DNA of 55,638 nucleotides from Runella sp. GTDB lineage: Bacteria > Bacteroidota > Bacteroidia > Cytophagales > Spirosomataceae. Of this stretch, positions 1 through 7,555 are shown in pieces; position 1 is the stretch's first letter, and every line of letters starts with the position of its first letter. The position numbers and the translations under genes are program-made. The notes under the pieces were generated by a model. It was not told the origin of the DNA, made no database searches, and saw only the letters and a list, made by a program, of their open reading frames with translations. The DNA lies in NCBI RefSeq assembly GCF_027484545.1, contig NZ_JAIXST010000244.1, positions 1-55,638 on the forward strand. The letters are read 5' to 3'.

Positions 1-463
1 CCATTCCGGATGGTTTTCCTTAAATTTGTTCAATAAGTGAGCGTACATTTTGCGTTGTTTTGGTTGCACAACAACAACACTTCTTTTACCTCACTTATTC
101 ATTGTGTACCGTATTATAGATGAAGATAATAAGTTTTTACTTATAAGCTCGGTCCTAAAATCGGGGTACATTATAGTAAAAAGAAAATCACGTCGGTCAA
201 TACATTGGGGTGATTGATAGACATCGCTTCTGAATTGGTTTTTCATTTACGGTATCCCCAAACCGAATCCATTTGTTTCTTCAACAAGTAGAAGTTGACC
301 GAATCATCCAAAGGCTATCATTCGGATACTTTTTCCCTAACCCAAGTCAGATACAATTTTTCTTTTATCGGATAATCATGGGCTCAAACCTATTTAGCCG
401 ATTTTGTTATAACTTTACTCAAAAAGTAATGTTCAGGCAATCGCACTGACTTTTCTAAAATTA
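1..463. other. Mostly non-coding left flank, with a possible partial or decayed minus-strand frame at 1-111
   Basis: This stretch has no convincing complete gene. On the minus strand a frame is open from the left edge up to about position 111. It can start at ATG 48-46 or GTG 69-67. Further upstream in the same frame, ATG-AAT-AAG is followed by TGA, so a longer version would need that TGA to be a mutated sense codon. The visible peptide is short and basic, and I do not recognise it. It is either the 5' end of a gene running off the window or a degenerate fragment. A small AT hairpin (129-134 pairing with 139-144) lies next to it. Positions 150-463 show nothing I can name. Confidence 0.3.
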
Positions 464-487
464 ATGACGACTAAGCTATCTCTTATT

Positions 488-2140
488 ATGAAGCATCAAC
501 TCCTGATATTCCTCTTTTTAATCGGTACATTGGTGATCCAAGCGCAGGATAAGGGCCCGCTTGAAAATGTAGTAATCACCTCCCAAAAGGAAAAAACCCG
601 GGTGTATACCAATGAAAACGGAGACTTGCAGGTAAACGTCTCCCCCAAAAATGTCGTTAAATTTAAAGCCGCCGGATGGGTTCGGTACAGTGACTTTGGC
701 GCCCGAGGTGATGGCAAAGCCGATGATATAGATGCTATTGCTGCCACCCATGCATTTGCCAACCTGCATGGCCTTTTGGTGAAAGCCGACGAGGGAGTCA
801 CCTACTACATTGGAGGCAAAGAGCGTACTGCGGTCATCCAGACTGACACTGATTTCGGCACGGCATCCTTCATTATTGACGATTCCGATGTACAAAATCG
901 GAATGCTTCTGTGTTCACGGTAAGTTCAGACCTCAAGTCGTTTAAACTGGAATCAATAGTTTCCTTGAAGAGGAATCAGAAGAAAATCGACGTGCCTTTG
1001 CCCGGACCCTGTTTAATCACAGTTACGAATGCTAACGTGAAGCAATACATCCGATTTGGTCTCAATCAAAACAATGGGTCTTCGCAGACCGATATCTTTG
1101 TCGTTGACAAAAACGGAAATGTAGATATGAATGCCCCAATCATCTGGGATTTTGACCAAATCACAGACATCACCGCTCTGCCCATAGATCAGACTCCAAT
1201 GAAAATCACCGGAGGCCGTTTTACCACTATTGCCAATAAAGCCGAATCAAAGTATACCTATTATAACCGAAACATTGCCATCAGACGGTCCAATGTGCTT
1301 ATAGAAGGACTCCAACATCACATCAAGGGAGAGGAAGACCACGGTGCACCTTACGGAGGCTTCATCAATATCGGTGAGTGCTCGTACGTAACCGTAAAAA
1401 ATACCATCCTAACTGGACACCGGACTTACAGCACCATTGGCGCGGCAGGTAAGCCTGTTACCATGGGTACTTACGACCTTTCTGTCAACCGTGCGCTTAA
1501 TGTATCCTTTGTGAATTGCAGCCAGACCAATGATATAAATGACAATACCTACTGGGGCATTCTGGGCTCCAATTTCTGTAAAAATCTTCTTTATGATCAT
1601 TGTACCCTTTCTCGGTTTGATGCTCATCAAGGCGTTGCCAATGCCACCATCCGTAACTCGACCTTGGGACACATGGGCATCAATGCCATTGGCAGCGGGG
1701 TCTTACTGGTGGAAAATTCCACGATTCGCGGCAGGAGCATTGTGAACCTGCGCCCCGACTACGGGAGTACTTGGCAGGGAGAGCTGATTATCCGTAACTG
1801 TGTTTTTGTGCCAGCAGACGGAAAACCAATCAGCGCGGCCCTGATAAGCGGTTCCTATTCCAGTCAACATGATTTCGGCTACACTTGCTATATGCCCGAA
1901 CGAATCACCATTGAAAATCTTCGTATCGACGACTCCCGACATCCTGAAAATTATCAGGGGCCTGCCATTTTCTCAAATTTTAATCCGGAAATGACGGACA
2001 ATTCCTACCGCGAAAAATTTCCCTATTTCGTAACGAAAGAGGTCATTCTCAAGAATATAACAACCGGCAGTGGAAAAACACTGAGAATCAGCGATAATTC
2101 GTTCATGTTTCGGGATGTAAAGGTTAATGCTGGTCAATGA
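488..2140 (+). CDS. Exported right-handed beta-helix protein (pectate-lyase-3-like)
   Basis: A 550-residue secreted protein. A frame start exists at 464, but ATG 488 gives a clean signal peptide (MKHQLLIFLFLIGTLVIQAQ), so I prefer it. Around residue 65 it carries the segment VRYSDFGARGDGKADD, the hallmark start of the pectate-lyase-superfamily parallel beta-helix seen in GH28-like and phage tailspike-like proteins (Pectate_lyase_3). The rest is rich in the short Ile/Val/Asn strands typical of beta-helix coils (for example VTVKNTILTG and ATIRNSTLGH). Such folds usually bind or cleave polysaccharides, but I cannot identify catalytic residues, so the activity is unknown. It stands alone, 170 bases from the next gene, and need not belong to the PUL that begins at 5803. 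Confident on fold and export, not on function. Confidence 0.8.
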   Translation: MKHQLLIFLFLIGTLVIQAQDKGPLENVVITSQKEKTRVYTNENGDLQVNVSPKNVVKFKAAGWVRYSDFGARGDGKADDIDAIAATHAFANLHGLLVKADEGVTYYIGGKERTAVIQTDTDFGTASFIIDDSDVQNRNASVFTVSSDLKSFKLESIVSLKRNQKKIDVPLPGPCLITVTNANVKQYIRFGLNQNNGSSQTDIFVVDKNGNVDMNAPIIWDFDQITDITALPIDQTPMKITGGRFTTIANKAESKYTYYNRNIAIRRSNVLIEGLQHHIKGEEDHGAPYGGFINIGECSYVTVKNTILTGHRTYSTIGAAGKPVTMGTYDLSVNRALNVSFVNCSQTNDINDNTYWGILGSNFCKNLLYDHCTLSRFDAHQGVANATIRNSTLGHMGINAIGSGVLLVENSTIRGRSIVNLRPDYGSTWQGELIIRNCVFVPADGKPISAALISGSYSSQHDFGYTCYMPERITIENLRIDDSRHPENYQGPAIFSNFNPEMTDNSYREKFPYFVTKEVILKNITTGSGKTLRISDNSFMFRDVKVNAGQ

Positions 2141-2314
2141 TGTTTAAGAGTCAAAATAAAAGCACCGAAATAATACCACTTCCCTATCTGCCCAAAAAGC
2201 GATAGAACATGAGTGAAAAGGCAAGGGGGCTAGGCGCAAAAATGCAACTCAGCAAGAGGATTAATAATTCTCGAATCATCAAAAAACAACTTTCATTACT
2301 AAAACCCATTTACA

Positions 2315-2845
2315 ATGAAACCTTTCTACTTGCTTTTTAGTCTTTTAATTGGGCAAAACACGTTTGCTCAAAATCCATTTGTCAAGGATGCTCTCAGCAA
2401 GTGGAAAAGCATGAAAAGCTATACACTTGCCGTAGCAGAAGCCATGCCCGAAGAAAAGTATGCTTACAAGCCCACTCCCGAAGAAATGACGTTTGGTTTC
2501 CAATTTGTCCACATGGCTGGTAAAATGTATTTTCTTTCGGCCAAACTCATCAGAGGTATTGACACTCCCATTGACATAAATGCTCTGTTAGCCAAAGCCA
2601 CAGAAGGGAAAATGTCAAAAAAAGAAATTGTTGAGTTGCTATCCAACGCTTTCGACTACGCCGAAGCAACTATTGCCCAAATGACCGACAAAACGTTGGA
2701 AGAAGAATTGGATTATTGGGGAGGTCATTCGACCAAACGAAAAATTGTCTTTTTGCTCAATGACCACCAAACCCACCACCGTGGCCAATTGATTGTCTAT
2801 CTGAGGTTAAACGGTATCAAGCCACCTACTTATATTGGCTGGTAG
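2315..2845 (+). CDS. Exported DinB/YfiT-family four-helix protein
   Basis: A 176-residue protein of the DinB-like superfamily, four-helix bundles that bind a divalent metal through three histidines. Visible candidate ligands are His66 (FQFVHMAGK) and His151/His155 in DHQTHHRGQLIVYLR, the classic C-terminal DinB motif. Length is normal for the family. The N-terminus MKPFYLLFSLLIGQNTFAQ is a typical signal peptide, so this version is predicted to act in the periplasm, whereas most DinB proteins with known roles (for example bacillithiol transferases) are cytosolic. The substrate is unknown. The gene ends 36 bases before coaX and is probably co-directional rather than functionally linked. Confidence 0.85.
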   Translation: MKPFYLLFSLLIGQNTFAQNPFVKDALSKWKSMKSYTLAVAEAMPEEKYAYKPTPEEMTFGFQFVHMAGKMYFLSAKLIRGIDTPIDINALLAKATEGKMSKKEIVELLSNAFDYAEATIAQMTDKTLEEELDYWGGHSTKRKIVFLLNDHQTHHRGQLIVYLRLNGIKPPTYIGW

Positions 2846-2881
2846 TGAGTTTTTATTTATACTTCTCAAACCTCTATACTT

Positions 2882-3640
2882 GTGAATGCAGCCATTGATT
2901 TAGGAAATACATTTGCCAAAATTGGCTATTTTGAAAAGGAAACACTCATCGAAGCCCGCTATAAAATTCCGTTGGAAGAATTAGCGGAAGTATTGACTCA
3001 GCAATTGCCGGAGCAAGCGATTTTGTCGTCTACGAGTCAGGATACGCAGCCTTATGCCGATTTGCTGCAAAAGTCAGGAGTCCGCGTTGTTCAGCTTTCG
3101 CCGTCACTTCCCCTGCCGATTGGTAAAGAATATGATACTCCTCAAACCCTCGGGGCTGACCGTTTGGCGGCGGCGGCAGGAGCAAAATCGCTGTTTCCCG
3201 AAGCCAATTGCCTGGTCATTGACATGGGTACGTGTGTTACCTACGATTGGGTAAGTGCCGATGCGATTTTTCAGGGCGGAATAATTTCTCCGGGGCTTCG
3301 TATGCGATTTCAAGCCATGCACGCGTTTACTAAAAGGTTACCCTTGATTGATGTTGAGACGCAATATATTCGGTCCGCCGATGCGGTGTCTTTACCTCTG
3401 ATTGGGAAAAGCACCCGAGCTGCCATGCAGAGCGGAGCATTCAATGGTTTGCTGGCAGAAATGGATGGTTTTATTGAGCGCTATAAGCGAGAAGGGGGTG
3501 AATGTCAGGTGCTTTTATGCGGGGGCGATGCCCCTTTGTTTGAAAATAGCCTCAAAAATTGCATCTTTGCGGCACCAAATCTGGTTTTGGTAGGTCTGAA
3601 TCGAATTTTACAATATAATGTTAATTTACAAAATGCGTAA
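2882..3640 (+). CDS. coaX: Type III pantothenate kinase
   Basis: Cytosolic kinase that phosphorylates pantothenate in the first step of coenzyme A synthesis (ASKHA fold). The 252-residue length fits the family. Visible motifs are the N-terminal phosphate loop AIDLGNT (Asp6), GADRLAAAAG with the catalytic-region Asp93, DMGTCVTYD near residue 114, FQGGIISPG, and the C-terminal LCGGDA glycine motif. The start is GTG at 2882; no upstream in-frame ATG fits better. Its last bases overlap the start of the next gene in ATGCGTAA, so the two are translationally linked. Housekeeping gene with an intact motif set. Confidence 0.95.
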   Translation: MNAAIDLGNTFAKIGYFEKETLIEARYKIPLEELAEVLTQQLPEQAILSSTSQDTQPYADLLQKSGVRVVQLSPSLPLPIGKEYDTPQTLGADRLAAAAGAKSLFPEANCLVIDMGTCVTYDWVSADAIFQGGIISPGLRMRFQAMHAFTKRLPLIDVETQYIRSADAVSLPLIGKSTRAAMQSGAFNGLLAEMDGFIERYKREGGECQVLLCGGDAPLFENSLKNCIFAAPNLVLVGLNRILQYNVNLQNA

Positions 3641-4901
3641 GCTTTTCTGGTGGAGTTGGGTAGTCGTTCTGTTTTTTCTTCAAACAAAAATTTTCGCCCA
3701 GGGATTAGGCAACTCTCCTTATTCGGCCATTGGACTTGGTGAATTGTTAAGTTCCGCGTATTCGCCAAACAATGGAATGGGAGATGCAGGGGTGAGCAGT
3801 GCCAACCCACTTTATATAAACGCATTGAATCCGGCATTGTTGGCCCGCAACCGTTATACCATGTTTGACGTGGGGGTTATCGGTCAATACAAAGGATTAC
3901 AGGATTCCAAACAAAATCAGCGTGATTTCGGTGGTAACTTAGGATATTTGGCATTGTCGTTTCCGGTAGCACCCAAGTGGTCGACTGGGATTAGCCTTAA
4001 ACCTTACAGTTTTGTCAATTATCAACAAAACTCTTACAGTCGTATCGGGACTTCTATTTACGAAGCCCAATATGTGTACAGTGGTAAAGGCGGTTTGAAC
4101 CAAATCAATTTTACCAATGGATTTCAAGTAACAAAAAGCCTGAGTTTAGGTGTTGACCTTGCCTATTTATTCGGCAACTTCAACCGAAGCGTAACCTCAC
4201 AATTACGCATTGGTGATGGCCGCGATTACATTGTCAGTCGCGATGACCGCTTGAATTTGGGCGGAGTCAAATTGAAGGCGGGAGCAGCTTGGAAGCAAAA
4301 ATTGAAAGGGGATCATTACCTTAATTTTGGCGCTACCTACAATTTACCGACTTCGTTGTCTACCACACGAAATACCACTGTCGAAGTATTGAACAGTGCC
4401 GGTTCGCCCGTGACCAACCCGGATACAGTCACACAAACAAATTTGCACGTAAAACTTCCTGCCACCTGGCGAATAGGAATGAGTTATGAGTTCCAATACC
4501 GACTGATGATATCGGCTGATTATGAACGTCAAAACTGGTCAGAGTACGTAGGGGTTTCAAATACTAATGAAAACATGCGGAATAGTCAGAGTTACCATTT
4601 TGGATTGGAATACATGCCTAAATACAACTCCACTAAATACCGGGATTTGGTGCTGTATCGAGCAGGATTTACCTACAAACAAACTCCTTTGGTGATTGGC
4701 ACGAAGCCCGTAGATGACATAAGTGTGTCGTTGGGTATGTCGCTTCCCGTGGGGCGTGGTCTTGTTAATCTAATCAATTTCTCTTTCATTGCGGGTCAAC
4801 GGGGAAGTGTTTCATCCCAAACTTTTCGTGAGCGATACGGAAGAGTGGTGGTCGGATTTTCTCTGAAAGACGAATGGTTCAGGAAGTTTAAAGTGGATTA
4901 G
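3633..4901 (+). CDS. Outer-membrane beta-barrel protein linked to coaX
   Basis: A 422-residue exported protein. ATG 3633 overlaps the coaX stop (ATGCGTAA) and gives a proper signal peptide ending IFAQ. The alternative ATG 3618 only adds five residues. After the signal come GLGNSPYSAIGLGE and a run of alternating aromatic/polar strands (YLALSFPVAPKWSTGISLKP, SYEFQYRLMISADYE). It ends in a predicted beta strand, VVVGFSLKDEWFRKF. This pattern resembles FadL/OmpP1-like barrels of Bacteroidota, which from general knowledge are often found beside coaX and lptC. Substrate or role is unknown; transport or envelope assembly is plausible given its neighbours. Confidence 0.75.
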   Translation: MRKLFWWSWVVVLFFLQTKIFAQGLGNSPYSAIGLGELLSSAYSPNNGMGDAGVSSANPLYINALNPALLARNRYTMFDVGVIGQYKGLQDSKQNQRDFGGNLGYLALSFPVAPKWSTGISLKPYSFVNYQQNSYSRIGTSIYEAQYVYSGKGGLNQINFTNGFQVTKSLSLGVDLAYLFGNFNRSVTSQLRIGDGRDYIVSRDDRLNLGGVKLKAGAAWKQKLKGDHYLNFGATYNLPTSLSTTRNTTVEVLNSAGSPVTNPDTVTQTNLHVKLPATWRIGMSYEFQYRLMISADYERQNWSEYVGVSNTNENMRNSQSYHFGLEYMPKYNSTKYRDLVLYRAGFTYKQTPLVIGTKPVDDISVSLGMSLPVGRGLVNLINFSFIAGQRGSVSSQTFRERYGRVVVGFSLKDEWFRKFKVD

Positions 4902-4977
4902 TAGAGTTGAATCAAATGTATTTGTTTGTTAAAAAAGATTAAAAACGGAATACAAGGGCTTTATTATCAGCATATTT

Positions 4978-4991
4978 GTATGCAAGCATAC
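4978..4991. repeat. Short inverted repeat upstream of lptC
   Basis: GTATGC-AA-GCATAC is a perfect 6-bp inverted repeat in the gap between the barrel gene and lptC. It could be a small operator or chance. No flanking T-run marks it as a terminator. Confidence 0.3.
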
Positions 4992-5041
4992 GATTAACTG
5001 CTAAGAAAAATGAAAAAAAATCCCTTAAAAAAACAATTGTT

Positions 5042-5073
5042 TTTGGAAAAGATTCTAAAACCCCTTAATTTTA
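5042..5073 (+). promoter_or_regulatory. Possible Bacteroidota-type promoter for lptC
   Basis: TTTG at 5042-5045, then 20 bases, then TAATTTTA at 5066-5073. This matches the Bacteroidota housekeeping pattern TTTG-N19/20-TAnnTTTG at all but the last base. Transcription would start near 5080, which supports translation of lptC from ATG 5115 or 5121 rather than 5010. Pattern match by eye only. Confidence 0.4.
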
Positions 5074-5114
5074 CAACCAAGATGTTAAGGTGGGTTAATA
5101 CAACATCTGCAAAG

Positions 5115-5678
5115 ATGCAAATGGGAGATAAATTTTTATCTCCTATTTGTTTTTTACTCCTCTCCCTTTTTTTTGTTGCCTGTCAGGAAGAAAAGAGCAA
5201 TCAAAAATTTATTCCCTACAAAGGTCCCTTAGAAGAAGCTGAAAACATTGAAGTGCTCTACAGCGAGTCCGGAATGCTGAAAGTACGCATGAAAACGGCC
5301 AAACAAATCAAGTTGGGCTCCGAAGATAAAGTCTTTCCAAAGACCGTTTTTGTTGATTTTTTCGCTCCAACAGGGCAAGTTACCACAACCCTGCAATCGG
5401 ATTCCGGGCGGTATGAATACCATACGGGGCTTTATAAAGTGAAGGGGAATGTGAAGGTGATTAATACCGCTAAACAGGAGCGCCTGCTTACGGATGAGTT
5501 GACTTGGAATCCACAAACCCAAAAGGTGTATACCGATAAACGTGTAGTAGTGGAAAATCAAGTGACGGGCGAGCGTCTCAACGGATTGGGATTAGATGCC
5601 AATCAGGACTTTACTCAATATAGCATTCGCAAACCTACGGGCTTTTTCAATGCCCCTGCGGGAATGACTCCCAACTGA
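5115..5678 (+). CDS. lptC: LPS export system protein LptC (lipoprotein form)
   Basis: Component of the Lpt bridge that carries lipopolysaccharide from the inner to the outer membrane. The mature part is an LptC/OstA-like beta-jellyroll: KFIPYKGPLEEAENIEVLYS, KVFPKTVFVDFF, SDSGRYEYHTGLYKVKGNV, ERLLTDELTWNPQTQKVYTD. These are the repeated strands of the family, with the usual RYE and LYKVKGNV motifs. A frame start at 5010 exists, but it would bury the lipobox (SLFFVAC) at residue 58. Starting at 5115 (or 5121) puts the cysteine at residue 23 (or 21), as expected for a lipoprotein, and leaves room for a promoter at 5042-5073. The product is about 187 residues. It lies directly upstream of the PUL. 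Confidence 0.85.
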   Translation: MQMGDKFLSPICFLLLSLFFVACQEEKSNQKFIPYKGPLEEAENIEVLYSESGMLKVRMKTAKQIKLGSEDKVFPKTVFVDFFAPTGQVTTTLQSDSGRYEYHTGLYKVKGNVKVINTAKQERLLTDELTWNPQTQKVYTDKRVVVENQVTGERLNGLGLDANQDFTQYSIRKPTGFFNAPAGMTPN

Positions 5679-5709
5679 GTTTTTTACGTTATTATCACTA
5701 TCTAAAGAT

Positions 5710-5723
5710 TTATTTTAAAATAA
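5710..5723. promoter_or_regulatory. AT palindrome upstream of the PUL sigma gene
   Basis: TTATTTTAAAATAA is a perfect 14-base palindrome in the 124-base gap between lptC and the ECF sigma gene. It could be a binding site for a dimeric regulator, or simply AT-rich chance. No recognisable sigma-A promoter is evident in this gap. Confidence 0.25.
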
Positions 5724-5802
5724 TCATAAAATAGGCAAGGGTAAACGGGGGTGAAAACACTCTTAGTAATTAAACGTCTGTTATCGCACGACTATTTACC
5801 CT

Positions 5803-6534
5803 ATGCCCTTTATGGATGCCAATGAGTTAAATTACCTCCAACCGGAAGAGAACCATCGTTTAGGTCCTAAATTGGAGGACGGTACTCCCGGCATTATTGA
5901 TGCGGAGCTCTTTATAAAACGTGCCTTTGAGACAAATAACGAAAAGGGATATGAATTGCTTTTTAAGCGATACTATCAGCCCCTTTGCAGTCATGCAGTC
6001 CGTTTTGTTTACTCGAAGGAGGTGGCAGAAGACTTGGTAATGGAAGTCTTCAGTCAATTTTGGCAAAAGCAACTGCACCAAATCGTTACTACTTCCTACC
6101 GCGCTTATTTGTTTACCACCGTTCGCCATGCGGCCTATGCCTATCTCCGCACAGAATTCAGCCGTGAAAAGCCGACAGAATTTCCTGCGGATACTGATTC
6201 GGTGAACGCCCCGGTAACCCCTCAACAATTGCTTCAGTTTGATGAATTGTACATAAGAATTGAAGAAATCATTCGTTCCACATCCCCTCAAAGTCAAAAA
6301 GTGTTTGTAATGAGCCGGTTTGAAGGAAAAAAGAATGCAGCTATTGCCGAGGAGCTGCATCTTTCAACCAAAACGGTTGAAGGACACATTACAAAAGTTC
6401 TTTCCCTGTTGCGACAGTCATTGCGTAATTATGGGCTGGTTACCACGGTATTAGTCAGCACATTTTTGAGTCAGGGACAAGGATTTTGCGCTATTTTTTC
6501 TCTTTTCTTAACAGCAATCTATCCACACTTATGA
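5803..6534 (+). CDS. ECF RNA polymerase sigma factor (Bacteroidota SusCD-linked type)
   Basis: A 243-residue extracytoplasmic-function sigma factor that would direct RNA polymerase to the PUL promoters when released by its FecR partner. Region 2 is visible at about residues 47-85 (ELLFKRYYQPLCSHAVRFV, then SKEVAEDLVMEVFSQFWQK). Region 4 follows near 160-210 (SQKVFVMSRFEGKKNAAIAE, HLSTKTVEGHITKVLSLLRQ). After region 4 there is a roughly 35-residue hydrophobic tail (from LVTTVLVSTFLSQ to the end), which makes it longer than a usual ECF factor and could touch the membrane. The stop overlaps the next start as ATGA at 6531-6534, giving translational coupling with the anti-sigma. Start 5803 versus ATG 5812 is undecided. 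Confidence 0.93.
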   Translation: MPFMDANELNYLQPEENHRLGPKLEDGTPGIIDAELFIKRAFETNNEKGYELLFKRYYQPLCSHAVRFVYSKEVAEDLVMEVFSQFWQKQLHQIVTTSYRAYLFTTVRHAAYAYLRTEFSREKPTEFPADTDSVNAPVTPQQLLQFDELYIRIEEIIRSTSPQSQKVFVMSRFEGKKNAAIAEELHLSTKTVEGHITKVLSLLRQSLRNYGLVTTVLVSTFLSQGQGFCAIFSLFLTAIYPHL

Positions 6535-7532
6535 GCCGGAACATATACAAACAAATGCTGCAATCGCTGTTTGAGGGGCGAGCGACGCCTTTACAAAAAA
6601 CGTTGATTGCCGATTGGTTGTCCGACCCAAATCATCAGGAACTTTATTTTCAATGGCTGGAAGAATGGGAACGGCAAAACCCACAATTGATTGTGGATGC
6701 GGATGTAGCTTACCTGCGTTTACCGAGTCAGAACGATTCAGAGGAGGTAGCAGTCATTCCAGTACATCCCTTGCCAAACCGATTGAATTTCTTTTGGGGA
6801 TTAGTAGCTTCGTTACTTTTATTGATGACCACTGCATACCTCCTGCGTGATTCTATCCTGTATTTACACTACAAGACTACGAATGGAGAGTTGAGCACCA
6901 TACATTTATCGGATGGAAGCCGAGTCATTCTAAACGCCAACTCTACTTTAAAAGTACCCAGATTTGGCTATTTTCAGAATGCCCGCGAAGTGTTTTTGAC
7001 GGGAGAGGCTGAATTTTCGGTTCAGCATTTGCCTGACCATCGTCGGTTTATCGTTCGTACTCCTGATCAGTTGGAAGTATTGGTGTTGGGTACTGAGTTT
7101 ATGGTTTATAGCCGAGCACGAGGCAGTAAAGTCGTGCTGAACAAAGGAAAAGTGCAGCTTCGTTCTCTCAAAAATCAGGAAATTAAACCCTTGGTCATTA
7201 CATCCGGTGATGTAGTAACGATTTCCACTCAGGGACGTCTTACGTTGAGGCATAACCAACTTACTGCGATTTATGCCGGTTGGAAAGAACATCGTTTCAC
7301 GTTTGAAAATACATCGGTTTCAGAAATAGCGTATCAATTGACCGAGCAATTTGGCGTACACATCGTCATTGGTGATTCTTTACTCGCCAAACGAACATTG
7401 GGCGGTACTTTCAAAGCCACTACGGCCGAAGACCTGCTTCAAGTGATGGCCGAAATGCTGGATGTGAAAATTACCCGAAGTGCTCCTTCCGAAAACAATC
7501 CACTAACCTATACTTTAACGTATTCAAATTAG
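6531..7532 (+). CDS. FecR-family anti-sigma factor
   Basis: A 333-residue inner-membrane regulator that holds the preceding sigma factor and reads the state of the SusC receptor. I place the start at ATG 6531, within the ATGA overlap, because the frame upstream lies inside the sigma gene. An N-terminal cytosolic helical part (about 1-85) precedes one membrane segment (FFWGLVASLLLLMTTAYLL, about 87-106). Next is the periplasmic FecR domain with the diagnostic LSDGSRVILNANSTLKVP and GEAEFSV motifs. The C-terminal DUF4974-like domain contains FENTSVSEIAYQLTEQFGVH and GTFKATTAEDLLQVM. The order sigma-FecR-SusC-SusD is the standard Bacteroidota arrangement. Confidence 0.95.
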   Translation: MSRNIYKQMLQSLFEGRATPLQKTLIADWLSDPNHQELYFQWLEEWERQNPQLIVDADVAYLRLPSQNDSEEVAVIPVHPLPNRLNFFWGLVASLLLLMTTAYLLRDSILYLHYKTTNGELSTIHLSDGSRVILNANSTLKVPRFGYFQNAREVFLTGEAEFSVQHLPDHRRFIVRTPDQLEVLVLGTEFMVYSRARGSKVVLNKGKVQLRSLKNQEIKPLVITSGDVVTISTQGRLTLRHNQLTAIYAGWKEHRFTFENTSVSEIAYQLTEQFGVHIVIGDSLLAKRTLGGTFKATTAEDLLQVMAEMLDVKITRSAPSENNPLTYTLTYSN

Positions 7533-7555
7533 ATTTTAAAACCCCTTTATTGATT

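Noticed and set aside
5860-6360. 166-codon minus-strand open frame over the sigma factor gene
   Set aside because: It lies entirely inside a clear ECF sigma gene in another frame, has no recognisable domain, and reads as an antisense shadow.
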